64,000 bases of DNA, from assembly GCA_012103475.1 (NCBI GenBank), contig WLWS01000001.1, forward strand, positions 577,881-641,880, given 5' to 3'. The translations under genes were made by a program, and so were the position numbers. Source of the DNA: Gammaproteobacteria bacterium (GTDB taxonomy: Bacteria; Pseudomonadota; Gammaproteobacteria; Eutrophobiales; Eutrophobiaceae). Within the stretch, counting starts at the first letter, position 1. The number at the start of each line of letters is the position of its first letter. Under the pieces are notes generated by a model. That model was not told the DNA's origin. It saw only the letters and a program-made list of their open reading frames with translations, and searched no databases. Shown here piece after piece: positions 18,625 through 25,810 of the stretch.

Positions 18625-18921
18625 ATGATAAAAAGTGCTGAGAAAATCACATCCGACCCGGATAAGCTTCTGAAAAAAAATACAGCACTGGTGCATTCAG
18701 ACAATCAAAAGGTCGTTTCACATGTGCAAAGAGACAGTGGCGACTGGATAGTCAATACCCTCTTAATAGAAGGTAGCGATGTAGCCTTCAAATTCATGCG
18801 TAAGCGGGCATACAGAGACCTCAAAGGTGCGAGGGTGAATATCACTTATTATCCGGACTCTGAAGATGTTGCCGGTATTAAAATAGAGATTATGAAGATA
18901 GTCAGAATCAGAAAATCATGA
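18625..18921 (+). CDS. Small protein of unknown function, last gene of the operon
   Basis: A 98-residue basic, soluble protein that I do not recognise. It starts at ATG 18625, with AGAAGG just upstream, 18 bases after the START-like gene, on the same strand. It has a Lys-rich N-terminus (SDPDKLLKKNTALVH), a middle with WIVNTLLIEGSDVAFKFMRKR, and a C-terminal beta-rich end (ARVNITYYPDSEDVAGIKIEIMKI). No signal peptide, no cysteines, no transmembrane segment. It could be a substrate, a chaperone or an accessory subunit of the radical SAM pathway. Coding is supported by its spacing and ribosome binding site. Confidence 0.6.
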   Translation: MIKSAEKITSDPDKLLKKNTALVHSDNQKVVSHVQRDSGDWIVNTLLIEGSDVAFKFMRKRAYRDLKGARVNITYYPDSEDVAGIKIEIMKIVRIRKS

Positions 18922-18931
18922 CATATCGTTA

Positions 18932-20068
18932 TTAGTAACCCTTTTTCATATTTACCACATTCAATAACTTTTCCCCGGCAACATAGCGACGCAGATTCTC
19001 CTGAATAAATATCCAGAACCTTTCCATTACCAGATCCGAACGTGCAGAGATATGCGGAGTGATAATAACATTCGGCATTGCCCAGAGCGGATGGTCCTGC
19101 GGCAATGGTTCTGGTTCGACAACATCAAGACCGGCACCGGCAAGTTTCCTGTTTCTCAGGGCATTCACTAATGCTTCGGTAACCACACTTTTACCCCGAC
19201 CAACATTAATAAAATAAGCAGACGGTTTAAGAACGGCAAAGAATCGCTCATCAAACAGAGCCGTCGTCGCTGTCGTCAGTGGAGTCGTATTCACAATTAG
19301 GTCCGCTTCGCTGGCGAGACTCAGCAATTCATCGGATAGCCCGACGTAATCAACAAATTCCGGTTTCGCTCGTCGACTGTTGCGACTGGCAATAACGCGC
19401 ATTCCCAGGCCCCTGGCTCGCCAGGCAATTTCAGTCCCGATGCCTCCCAGACCAACCAGAAGAAGCGTTTTACCTTTCAACTCCTGCATGGGATAGCGTT
19501 GCGCCAGGCTTCGATCCCAGTTTTTATCAGTTTGTTGTTGTCGAAACTGATGCAGTCCACGGGAAAAAGAAAACATCATGGCAATGACATGTTCGGCAAT
19601 GCCCGCCCCATAAACGCCTTTCATGTTGCTTAAGCTGGCCGCGGATTCGATAAAACCCTTATGTGAAGTACACGACTCCACTCCAGCGGTAAAGTGCTGA
19701 ACCCACTGCAAAGACATCATGTCGGAATTAACGAGCGTACAAGTCCCGAGCAAAACCTGCGCATCATTAAGCTTATCTCCGGCCTGATTTATGTCATTCA
19801 CGACAAGCAGTTCGGCACCATCTGCTGCAGACTTTAAACCGGCAAGACGTTTGTCGTCCAGTCCGGCACCAATCCCGGCAGCGACCATGATGATTAGTTT
19901 GGGTTTCACCCATTTGCCGTCCTTTTTTATCGCTTCCGCTGTTTCCCGAATGCTGAGTTCAGAAAGTAACTTGAGAGCCGCTTCATCCGGCTCGCTTGCG
20001 TAAAGCGCAGGTGCCGCTAAGAAACTGGGTAAAAGAAATAGAAGTACTGTCACAAAAACTGAATTCAT
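18932..20068 (-). CDS. D-2-hydroxyacid dehydrogenase family protein with N-terminal export signal
   Basis: NAD(P)-dependent D-isomer 2-hydroxyacid dehydrogenase fold. Start taken at ATG 20068, which has GGGGA before it; an ATG at 20086 adds six residues without a ribosome binding site. The Rossmann motif is GLGGIGTE, and the catalytic triad is complete: Arg in INVGRGK, Glu in DVVEPEPLP, His in ITPHISA. RVIASRNSRR after the second strand is basic, which favours NADP(H). The odd part is a hydrophobic N-terminus (VFVTVLLFLLPSFLAAPALYA), so the enzyme appears exported or membrane-anchored, without a twin-arginine motif. It follows a hydrolase gene by 33 bases. Physiological substrate unknown. Confidence 0.82.
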   Translation of the reverse strand: MNSVFVTVLLFLLPSFLAAPALYASEPDEAALKLLSELSIRETAEAIKKDGKWVKPKLIIMVAAGIGAGLDDKRLAGLKSAADGAELLVVNDINQAGDKLNDAQVLLGTCTLVNSDMMSLQWVQHFTAGVESCTSHKGFIESAASLSNMKGVYGAGIAEHVIAMMFSFSRGLHQFRQQQTDKNWDRSLAQRYPMQELKGKTLLLVGLGGIGTEIAWRARGLGMRVIASRNSRRAKPEFVDYVGLSDELLSLASEADLIVNTTPLTTATTALFDERFFAVLKPSAYFINVGRGKSVVTEALVNALRNRKLAGAGLDVVEPEPLPQDHPLWAMPNVIITPHISARSDLVMERFWIFIQENLRRYVAGEKLLNVVNMKKGY

Positions 20069-20101
20069 TGTTTTATTCCCCGGCATTTTTACTGTGTAAT
20101 C

Positions 20102-20734
20102 TTATTGAAATTTGCCTTCCCGTAAAAAACAGACCACAGCTTCATAAGACCTTTGCGATACTACCAGACCGAAGTGAGAAAGAGGCAAGGACATATGATC
20201 CTTCATTCCTTTTAGCCTGGTTTCTTCAACAGATACGGTTCCATCATTCGGTCTCGGCAAACCCGGAACGATGATACCCATGCCAAATCGTAAAGTCCCG
20301 GCAATGCTACCCAGCTCCCGTTCTTCTTTCCAGTCAGGCATTGTGCCAAGCAATCCATTCTCAATACTGCTGCCCAGTAACATTCTGGTCAAAGCAAAGC
20401 TACTCATCATTTTTGCAGCGTGGCTTTGATTGTGTGGGCTACCCAGTGTGACGATTCTGCCGGGAGTCTGTTGTGGGAAGAGATCAAAAAGATGACGAAT
20501 AACCAGACCACCAAGACTGTGTCCGACAAAATGAATAACCTTACTGTTAATATCAGAAACAAAACAATTCAGGCGCCGCGCATTTTCAGCCGGCGTATAG
20601 CGAACACTATTGTAGGAAAACTGAAACGTGTCATAGTTCCCGCCAAGTCGATAACGCAACAGACACATATCCATGCCGTTCATCCAGAGTCCGTGCACAA
20701 GAACTATGGCTTCTTTTTCTATTTGTGAATTCAA
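20102..20734 (-). CDS. Alpha/beta hydrolase, lipase/esterase-like
   Basis: A 210-residue cytoplasmic alpha/beta hydrolase. It shows the oxyanion block IVLVHGLWMNG (residues 11-21), the nucleophile elbow GHSLGGLV with catalytic Ser, and a C-terminal His candidate in PLSHFGLV. It is short and resembles the lipase/PGAP1-like group. It lies 38 bases after nadA and 33 bases before the dehydrogenase gene on the same strand, so it may belong to the nrtR-nadA transcript, though no functional link with NAD synthesis is evident. Substrate unknown. Confidence 0.8.
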   Translation of the reverse strand: MNSQIEKEAIVLVHGLWMNGMDMCLLRYRLGGNYDTFQFSYNSVRYTPAENARRLNCFVSDINSKVIHFVGHSLGGLVIRHLFDLFPQQTPGRIVTLGSPHNQSHAAKMMSSFALTRMLLGSSIENGLLGTMPDWKEERELGSIAGTLRFGMGIIVPGLPRPNDGTVSVEETRLKGMKDHMSLPLSHFGLVVSQRSYEAVVCFLREGKFQ

Positions 20735-20772
20735 TTCAGGACAGCGCCTGCTTCAGGAATTCTTGACCTGGA

Positions 20773-21846
20773 TCAGGCGTCGCCTGCAAGTTGTTTCTGA
20801 CTGTTTGAAAAATCAAGTAAGCGCTTGATTGGAACGTTTGCTCTGCTGATGATATCGACAGGCACGTGAATCTCGTTAGTACCATTTTCGAGTGCATTAG
20901 CAAGTTTGGTGAGACTGTTCATTGCCATCCATGGACAGTGCGCACAACTTTTGCAGGTAGCGCTTTTCCCGGCAGTAGGTGCCTCGATAAAAGTCTTGCC
21001 GGGAGCGGCTTCGCGCATTTTGTGAAAAATGCCATTATCAGTCGCGACTATAAACTCTGTCGCATCCATTTCCTTTGCAGCATTTATTATCCCGGTGGTA
21101 GAGCTGACGAAATCGGCCTGTTTGATTATTTCTGCCGGCGATTCAGGGTGAACCAGTACTTTCGCTTGCGGGTGCTTTTTGCGCAGCTCCTGTAGTTCAA
21201 GCGCCTTGAATTCTTCGTGAACAACACAACTGCCTTGCCAGAGAATCATCTCAGCGTCTGTTTGTTCCTGCACATACTCACCGAGAAATTTATCCGGAGC
21301 CCAAATGATTTTCTCGCCTTTCTCTTTCAGGTGTCTTACAACATCCACGGCACTACCTGAGGTCACCATCCAGTCTGCTCTTGCCTTGACCTCTGCACTG
21401 GTATTGGCATAAACCACAACTTTGTGATCGGGGTATTGATCGCAAAAGTCACTGAACTCATCGACCGGACAACCAATATCGAGTGAACACTCTGCATTTA
21501 GATCCGGCATCAGAATGCGCTTTTCCGGGTTGAGAATTTTCGCCGTCTCACCCATAAAACGGACACCGCATACGACCAGTGTTCTGGAATCGGATTCGTT
21601 ACCGTAACGCGCCATGTCGAGGGAGTCGGAAACATAACCACCAGTTTCATCAGCCAGTAACTGCAAATCAGAATCGGTGTAATAATGCGCAACCATGATT
21701 GCGTTTTGTTCGATGAGTAACTTTCTGATACGAGTCTTCAGTTCTTTACGTGAAGCGTCATCAAGGACTTCACAAACCGTTTCCGGAATCTGATCCAGTC
21801 GCAGGCGATAGTCGTTATATTCAGCAAGAGGGGAGATGGCATTCAT
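20773..21846 (-). CDS. nadA: Quinolinate synthase NadA
   Basis: [4Fe-4S] enzyme that condenses iminoaspartate with dihydroxyacetone phosphate to quinolinate, in de novo NAD synthesis. The 357 residues include all three cluster cysteines: [22 protein letters not shown] and [26 protein letters not shown] and [16 protein letters not shown] also match the family. It lies 12 bases downstream of the nrtR-like gene and very probably forms an operon with it, controlled by the two palindromes at 22543-22591. nadB and nadC are not in the window. Confidence 0.96.
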   Translation of the reverse strand: MNAISPLAEYNDYRLRLDQIPETVCEVLDDASRKELKTRIRKLLIEQNAIMVAHYYTDSDLQLLADETGGYVSDSLDMARYGNESDSRTLVVCGVRFMGETAKILNPEKRILMPDLNAECSLDIGCPVDEFSDFCDQYPDHKVVVYANTSAEVKARADWMVTSGSAVDVVRHLKEKGEKIIWAPDKFLGEYVQEQTDAEMILWQGSCVVHEEFKALELQELRKKHPQAKVLVHPESPAEIIKQADFVSSTTGIINAAKEMDATEFIVATDNGIFHKMREAAPGKTFIEAPTAGKSATCKSCAHCPWMAMNSLTKLANALENGTNEIHVPVDIISRANVPIKRLLDFSNSQKQLAGDA

Positions 21847-21858
21847 GATATCGATACT

Positions 21859-22536
21859 TTATTTAACAATTTCTACCTGGCCTGGTGACTTTAGTGTGTA
21901 CAGGCGGGCCGGGCGATGACTGCCATTACGCCGGACTTCGCCTGTGTCTTCCATGCAATCGTAGGCCTGTATGCGTTTACGGAAGTTTCGTTTGTCCAGA
22001 GGCCCACCATGAATAATTTCGTAAACTCTCTGTAATTCGCTGAGGGTAAATTTGCTCGGCATGAACTGCAGTGCGATGGTCGAATAATCAAGTTTTGCGG
22101 TGAGTCTTTGCTTGGCTTTACTGACAATTTTCTGATGATCAAAAGCCAGCTCAGGCAAAGCTTCACAATCGAACCAGCCCAGCGCTCTTGCATCACTTCC
22201 AGCACCCAGACTGAGTCTGTCGATTGGGACTAATGAGTAATAGGCTACAGTGATAACCCGCTCTCTTGGATCCCGCTCCGGCCTGCCGAAGGTGTAAAGC
22301 TGTTCCAGATAGACACCGGTTATCCCGGTTTCCTCCTGCAGCTCCCGTAATGCGGCCTGTTCAAGATCTTCATCAATACCGACGAAACCACCCGGCAGAG
22401 CCCAGCCATCTTTGAAAGGTTCGCTCAGTCTGCGAATAAGCAGAACTTTAAGCTGCTCATCCTGAATCGTAAATATGACGATATCAGTCGAAACCGCTGG
22501 ATGAGGATACTCATATTGGTATTGAAACTGGTGCAT
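21859..22536 (-). CDS. nrtR: NrtR-type Nudix-winged-helix regulator of NAD biosynthesis
   Basis: A 225-residue protein with an N-terminal Nudix domain and a C-terminal winged helix (LSELQRVYEIIHGGPLDKRNFRKRI), the architecture of NrtR, an ADP-ribose-responsive repressor of NAD genes. The Nudix box is intact: GFVGIDE, seven residues, then RELQEETGI, so ADP-ribose or related hydrolysis may still be possible, whereas many NrtR proteins have lost it. The position directly upstream of nadA and two palindromes 7 bases before its start codon support autoregulation of an nrtR-nadA operon. No Shine-Dalgarno is visible before ATG 22536; the transcript may be leaderless. Confidence 0.88.
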   Translation of the reverse strand: MHQFQYQYEYPHPAVSTDIVIFTIQDEQLKVLLIRRLSEPFKDGWALPGGFVGIDEDLEQAALRELQEETGITGVYLEQLYTFGRPERDPRERVITVAYYSLVPIDRLSLGAGSDARALGWFDCEALPELAFDHQKIVSKAKQRLTAKLDYSTIALQFMPSKFTLSELQRVYEIIHGGPLDKRNFRKRIQAYDCMEDTGEVRRNGSHRPARLYTLKSPGQVEIVK

Positions 22537-22542
22537 TCGGTC

Positions 22543-22563
22543 TTAGTGTAGTAAGTACAATAA
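22543..22563. promoter_or_regulatory. Candidate NrtR operator 1 (imperfect 21-bp palindrome)
   Basis: TTAGTGTA, five bases, TACAATAA; one mismatch in the right arm. It ends 7 bases before the nrtR start codon. Same 8-5-8 design as the site 28 bases further upstream, so the pair is very unlikely to be chance. Confidence 0.7.
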
Positions 22564-22570
22564 GTGCAGC

Positions 22571-22591
22571 TTAGTGTATTTAGTACACTAA
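22571..22591. promoter_or_regulatory. Candidate NrtR operator 2 (perfect 21-bp palindrome)
   Basis: TTAGTGTA, five bases, TACACTAA; both 8-base arms are perfect inverted repeats. Lies in the 76-base gap between nrtR and aspS. Half-sites of the TAGTGT/ACACTA kind and 21-bp length agree with what I recall of NrtR boxes in Proteobacteria. Confidence 0.75.
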
Positions 22592-22612
22592 AAGCAAGCA
22601 GGAATATTGACG

Positions 22613-24391
22613 CTATTCCGTTTTTGGCGGCTTGGCCAGACGAATACCCAGTTCCTTGAGTTGCCGGCTACCGGCTTTAGAAGGTGCCGAGGTTAACAAA
22701 CAACTGGCGCTCTGGGTCTTGGGAAAAGCGATGACTTCTCGAATCGAACTGGCGCCAGCCAGCATCATGACGATTCTATCCAGCCCGAAAGCAATACCGC
22801 CATGCGGCGGACAGCCATATTCGAGGGCATCAATAAGGAAACCGAATTTCTCCTTCGCTTCTTCCTCATTTATACCGAGTAATTTGAGAGCAGCCATCTG
22901 CATTTCAGGCCGGTGGATACGAATCGAACCGCCACCGAGTTCCATGCCGTTCATCACCATGTCGTAGGCACGTGAAAGTGACTCGCGCGGATTCGCCTCA
23001 AGTTCGGCCGCATCGTCGGACTGTGGCGCAGTGAAGGGATGATGCAGGGCATCCCAGCGTTTTTCATCTTCGTTGTAATCGAACATGGGAAAATCGACCA
23101 CCCACAAAGGCGCCCACTCACCTTCATGTAAACTCAAATCATTTGCCAGACGTTCACGTAAGGCACCCAAAGCATCATTCACGACTCTGGTTTTATCGGC
23201 ACCAAAGAAAACCAGATCGCCGGTTTCAGCCGCCGTTCTATCCATGATTGTCTGCACCACATCATCAGGTAAAAACTTAAGTATGGGCGACTGTAAGCCA
23301 TCTCGTCCTGTTGCCGCATCATTGACCTTAATATAAGCAAGACCTTTCGCACCAAACTGGGCGACATAGGTGGTCAGATCATCAATTTCCTTGCGCGTGA
23401 GCTTATTTCCCTGCGGTAATCTCAAGGCAGCAACACGTCCATCGTCCATGGTCGCCGGTCCGGAAAACACCTTAAACTCAACACCGGCCATAACATCGCT
23501 GACATCAACAAGCTCCAGTGGGTTACGCAGATCAGGGCGATCCGATCCAAAGCGCTGCATCGCCTCTGCATAACTCATGCGTGGAAAGGGTGACGGTAAT
23601 TCAATATCCTTCAGTTCTTTGAAGATGTTGCGCATAAGCGCTTCCATCAATGTCATGAGCTCTTCCTCGTTCATGAACGAGGTTTCTATATCAAGCTGAG
23701 TAAATTCCGGTTGCCGATCAGCACGAAGGTCTTCATCACGAAAACAACGCACAATCTGGTAGTAACGATCCATTCCCGACATCATCAGCAACTGCTTAAA
23801 CAACTGAGGCGATTGCGGTAAGGCAAAAAACTCGCCCTGATGAGTACGGCTTGGAACAAGGTAATCACGGGCGCCTTCCGGTGTTGCCTTCGTTAACATT
23901 GGTGTCTCAATTTCAAGAAAACCCTCATCATCGAGAAAATTATGCATCAGACGACTGACCTGACTTCGCAAACGCATGTTCTTCTGCATAGCGGGACGAC
24001 GTAAGTCAACATAACGATAACGCTGACGAATATCGTCATGCACCTGCTCATCATCAAGTTGGAAAGGTGGAGTTTTCGCCTTGTTCAGAATCTCAATAGT
24101 GTGGCCAAGTACTTCGACTTCGCCTGTCGGCATATCCGGATTGATAGTTCCTTCCGGGCGATTGCGGACTTTTCCAGTGATGCGCAGTACGAATTCATTG
24201 CGAACAGAGTCGGCAATGGCAAAGGCTTCTTCCCGATCAGGATCGAACACGATTTGCGCGAGCCCTTCCCGATCTCTGAGATCGATAAATATGACACCAC
24301 CATGGTCACGACGACGATGTACCCAACCATAGAGTTCAACTTCCTTATCGAGCAGTGAGGTGTCAAGTTGTCCGCAATAGTGACTGCGCAT
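22613..24391 (-). CDS. aspS: Aspartyl-tRNA synthetase
   Basis: Class II aminoacyl-tRNA synthetase of the bacterial type, 592 residues. Order of domains: N-terminal OB-fold anticodon-binding domain ([21 protein letters not shown]), class II motif 2 ([20 protein letters not shown]), the bacterial-specific GAD insertion (about residues 290-410) and motif 3 ([13 protein letters not shown]). Starts with MRSHYCGQL, typical of bacterial AspRS. Located between the DUF502 gene and the nrtR region. Whether it is discriminating for tRNA-Asp or also charges tRNA-Asn cannot be decided here. Confidence 0.97.
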   Translation of the reverse strand: MRSHYCGQLDTSLLDKEVELYGWVHRRRDHGGVIFIDLRDREGLAQIVFDPDREEAFAIADSVRNEFVLRITGKVRNRPEGTINPDMPTGEVEVLGHTIEILNKAKTPPFQLDDEQVHDDIRQRYRYVDLRRPAMQKNMRLRSQVSRLMHNFLDDEGFLEIETPMLTKATPEGARDYLVPSRTHQGEFFALPQSPQLFKQLLMMSGMDRYYQIVRCFRDEDLRADRQPEFTQLDIETSFMNEEELMTLMEALMRNIFKELKDIELPSPFPRMSYAEAMQRFGSDRPDLRNPLELVDVSDVMAGVEFKVFSGPATMDDGRVAALRLPQGNKLTRKEIDDLTTYVAQFGAKGLAYIKVNDAATGRDGLQSPILKFLPDDVVQTIMDRTAAETGDLVFFGADKTRVVNDALGALRERLANDLSLHEGEWAPLWVVDFPMFDYNEDEKRWDALHHPFTAPQSDDAAELEANPRESLSRAYDMVMNGMELGGGSIRIHRPEMQMAALKLLGINEEEAKEKFGFLIDALEYGCPPHGGIAFGLDRIVMMLAGASSIREVIAFPKTQSASCLLTSAPSKAGSRQLKELGIRLAKPPKTE

Positions 24392-24484
24392 GATTCAATT
24401 ATCCTGAGGGTAAGGCGAAAAAGGCGGCATATTACGGGGCGTCAGGCCTTTGCGCAAGTTAGCAAGGGCATTAAAAAAGGCTTA

Positions 24485-25117
24485 TCAGGCAGGCTTGAGC
24501 AAGGATTCCTTAATCGGCCCATCGGGAACCACGACACCAATTGAGATAATAAATTTAAAGCCGTCTTCCACACTCATATCCAGCTCAATGATCTCCTGTT
24601 TTGGAAAAAGTATGATAAACCCAGATGTGGGGTTCGGTGTGGTTGGCAGAAAGACGGCCCGCATTTCCGTATCCATACCTTCGCACTCGATCGCGACAGT
24701 CTCATTCGTCAGGAAACCAATACTCCATATACCTTTGCGAGGGTACTCGGCAATAACGACTTTTCTAAAAGACTTACCTTTTGAAGTGAGAACGGTGGCG
24801 GCAATCTGCTTCACTGCATTATATATGCTTCTGACAATTGGAATTCGACTAAGTATGGACTCCCACAAGGCAACAAGCTCCTTGCCGAGCAGGTTTGCCG
24901 CAAGCATACCTGTAAGAACCAGTACCCCGAGTGCCAAAATCAGGCCAAAGCCGGGTATATAGAATCCTAATATTGACTCCGGTTGATATTCATAGGGCAG
25001 GATCAGGATAATTTTATCGAGCAGATCAATCATCAGCTTGACGATCACAACCGTCGCCGCCAGAGGTAACCAGACCAGCAGGCCTGCGATCATATATTTC
25101 CTGAGTGTCGCCATCAT
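24485..25117 (-). CDS. DUF502 family membrane protein
   Basis: A 210-residue inner-membrane protein of the DUF502 family. Two transmembrane segments are visible: about residues 11-35 (GLLVWLPLAATVVIVKLMIDLL) and about 50-78 (GFYIPGFGLILALGVLVLTGMLAANLLG). The family pattern RIPIVRSIYNAVKQ and the AVFLPTTPNPTSGF block are both present. Function is not established; the gene is often found beside aspS and a FmdB-type zinc ribbon gene, as here. Confidence 0.88.
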   Translation of the reverse strand: MMATLRKYMIAGLLVWLPLAATVVIVKLMIDLLDKIILILPYEYQPESILGFYIPGFGLILALGVLVLTGMLAANLLGKELVALWESILSRIPIVRSIYNAVKQIAATVLTSKGKSFRKVVIAEYPRKGIWSIGFLTNETVAIECEGMDTEMRAVFLPTTPNPTSGFIILFPKQEIIELDMSVEDGFKFIISIGVVVPDGPIKESLLKPA

Positions 25118-25168
25118 CGCGACAGAATGCCGGATTTAGCAGGTGCTGACTAGTCCGAGGCTGGGATT

Positions 25169-25510
25169 CTAGCCAGTAGACTTGGCTTTTGAGCTGGTTT
25201 TTGTGTCTTTTTTTGCAGTACTAGCAGAAGACTCTGTTTTGGTTTTCGCCGGACTTGCGGAAGTTTTCTTGGAACCGCCATCACTACTCGGCTTATTATC
25301 TGATTTAGATAGGTTTTTTTGCTCCTTCTTATCTTTAAAATCGGTTTCATACCAGCCTGAACCACTTAATCTGAATGCCGCAGCAGAAACCAGTTTGCGC
25401 AGACTATTCTCACCGCATTCCGGGCATAGCTTAAGCGGGTCGTCGCTCATCTTCTGTAATGCCTCAAGCTTGTGCTCACAGTCGTCACATTGGTATTCGT
25501 AAATTGGCAC
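25169..25510 (-). CDS. FmdB-family zinc-ribbon protein
   Basis: A 113-residue protein. The N-terminal 45 residues form a zinc ribbon (CDDC at residues 8-11 and CPEC at about 34-37) in the typical setting MPIYEYQCDDCEHKLE. The remaining half is a Lys/Ser/Thr-rich low-complexity tail. The family has been named after FmdB, a putative regulator, but its role is unclear. It is the first gene of the fmdB-DUF502-aspS group on the minus strand, which is a common gammaproteobacterial neighbourhood. Confidence 0.88.
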   Translation of the reverse strand: MPIYEYQCDDCEHKLEALQKMSDDPLKLCPECGENSLRKLVSAAAFRLSGSGWYETDFKDKKEQKNLSKSDNKPSSDGGSKKTSASPAKTKTESSASTAKKDTKTSSKAKSTG

Positions 25511-25624
25511 TTCAAGTCCTCACTTGTAAATCAGTGGCGGAGAAAATAGGGTCTATCGTCGCGAAAATCAAGGGCTATTCTCGCAGATTCCTGGCAAACG
25601 ACTGCCTGCTTCAAATATGTCACA

Positions 25625-25653
25625 TTTACCGGACAGGAAAACTTCGGTATCAT
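25625..25653 (+). promoter_or_regulatory. Candidate promoter of tRNA-Lys
   Basis: TTTACC at 25625-25630, a 17-base spacer, TATCAT at 25648-25653, followed by a C/G-rich discriminator (CGCC), as expected for a stable-RNA promoter under stringent control. It would start transcription near 25660, about 40 bases before the tRNA. Consensus match is moderate. Confidence 0.4.
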
Positions 25654-25661
25654 CGCCTTCC

Positions 25662-25684
25662 TTTTTGAGCTGCCTGCTCAAAAA
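25662..25684. repeat. Short perfect inverted repeat upstream of tRNA-Lys
   Basis: TTTTTGAGC, five bases, GCTCAAAAA: nine-base perfect arms, 15 bases before the tRNA. T-runs lie on the outer 5' side and A-runs on the 3' side, so it does not read as an intrinsic terminator on either strand. It falls in the presumed 5' leader of the tRNA transcript and could aid processing. Confidence 0.5.
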
Positions 25685-25698
25685 TTGTTCATGATAAA

Positions 25699-25774
25699 GG
25701 GTCGTTAGCTCAGTCGGTAGAGCAGTGGATTTTTAATCCATTGGTCGCAGGTTCGAATCCTGCACGACCCACCA
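25699..25774 (+). tRNA. tRNA-Lys (anticodon UUU)
   Basis: A 76-base cloverleaf with encoded CCA. The acceptor stem is GGGTCGT (25699-25705) with ACGACCC (25764-25770), discriminator A, then CCA at 25772-25774. The D arm contains AGCTCAGTCGGTAGAGC, the anticodon stem GTGGA/TCCAT encloses TTTTTAA with anticodon TTT, and the T arm carries GGTTCGAATCC. All parts pair as expected, so it appears functional. Confidence 0.97.
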
Positions 25775-25810
25775 TTTTCCAGAACTACACTCCAATCCTG
25801 TATCAGTTGT

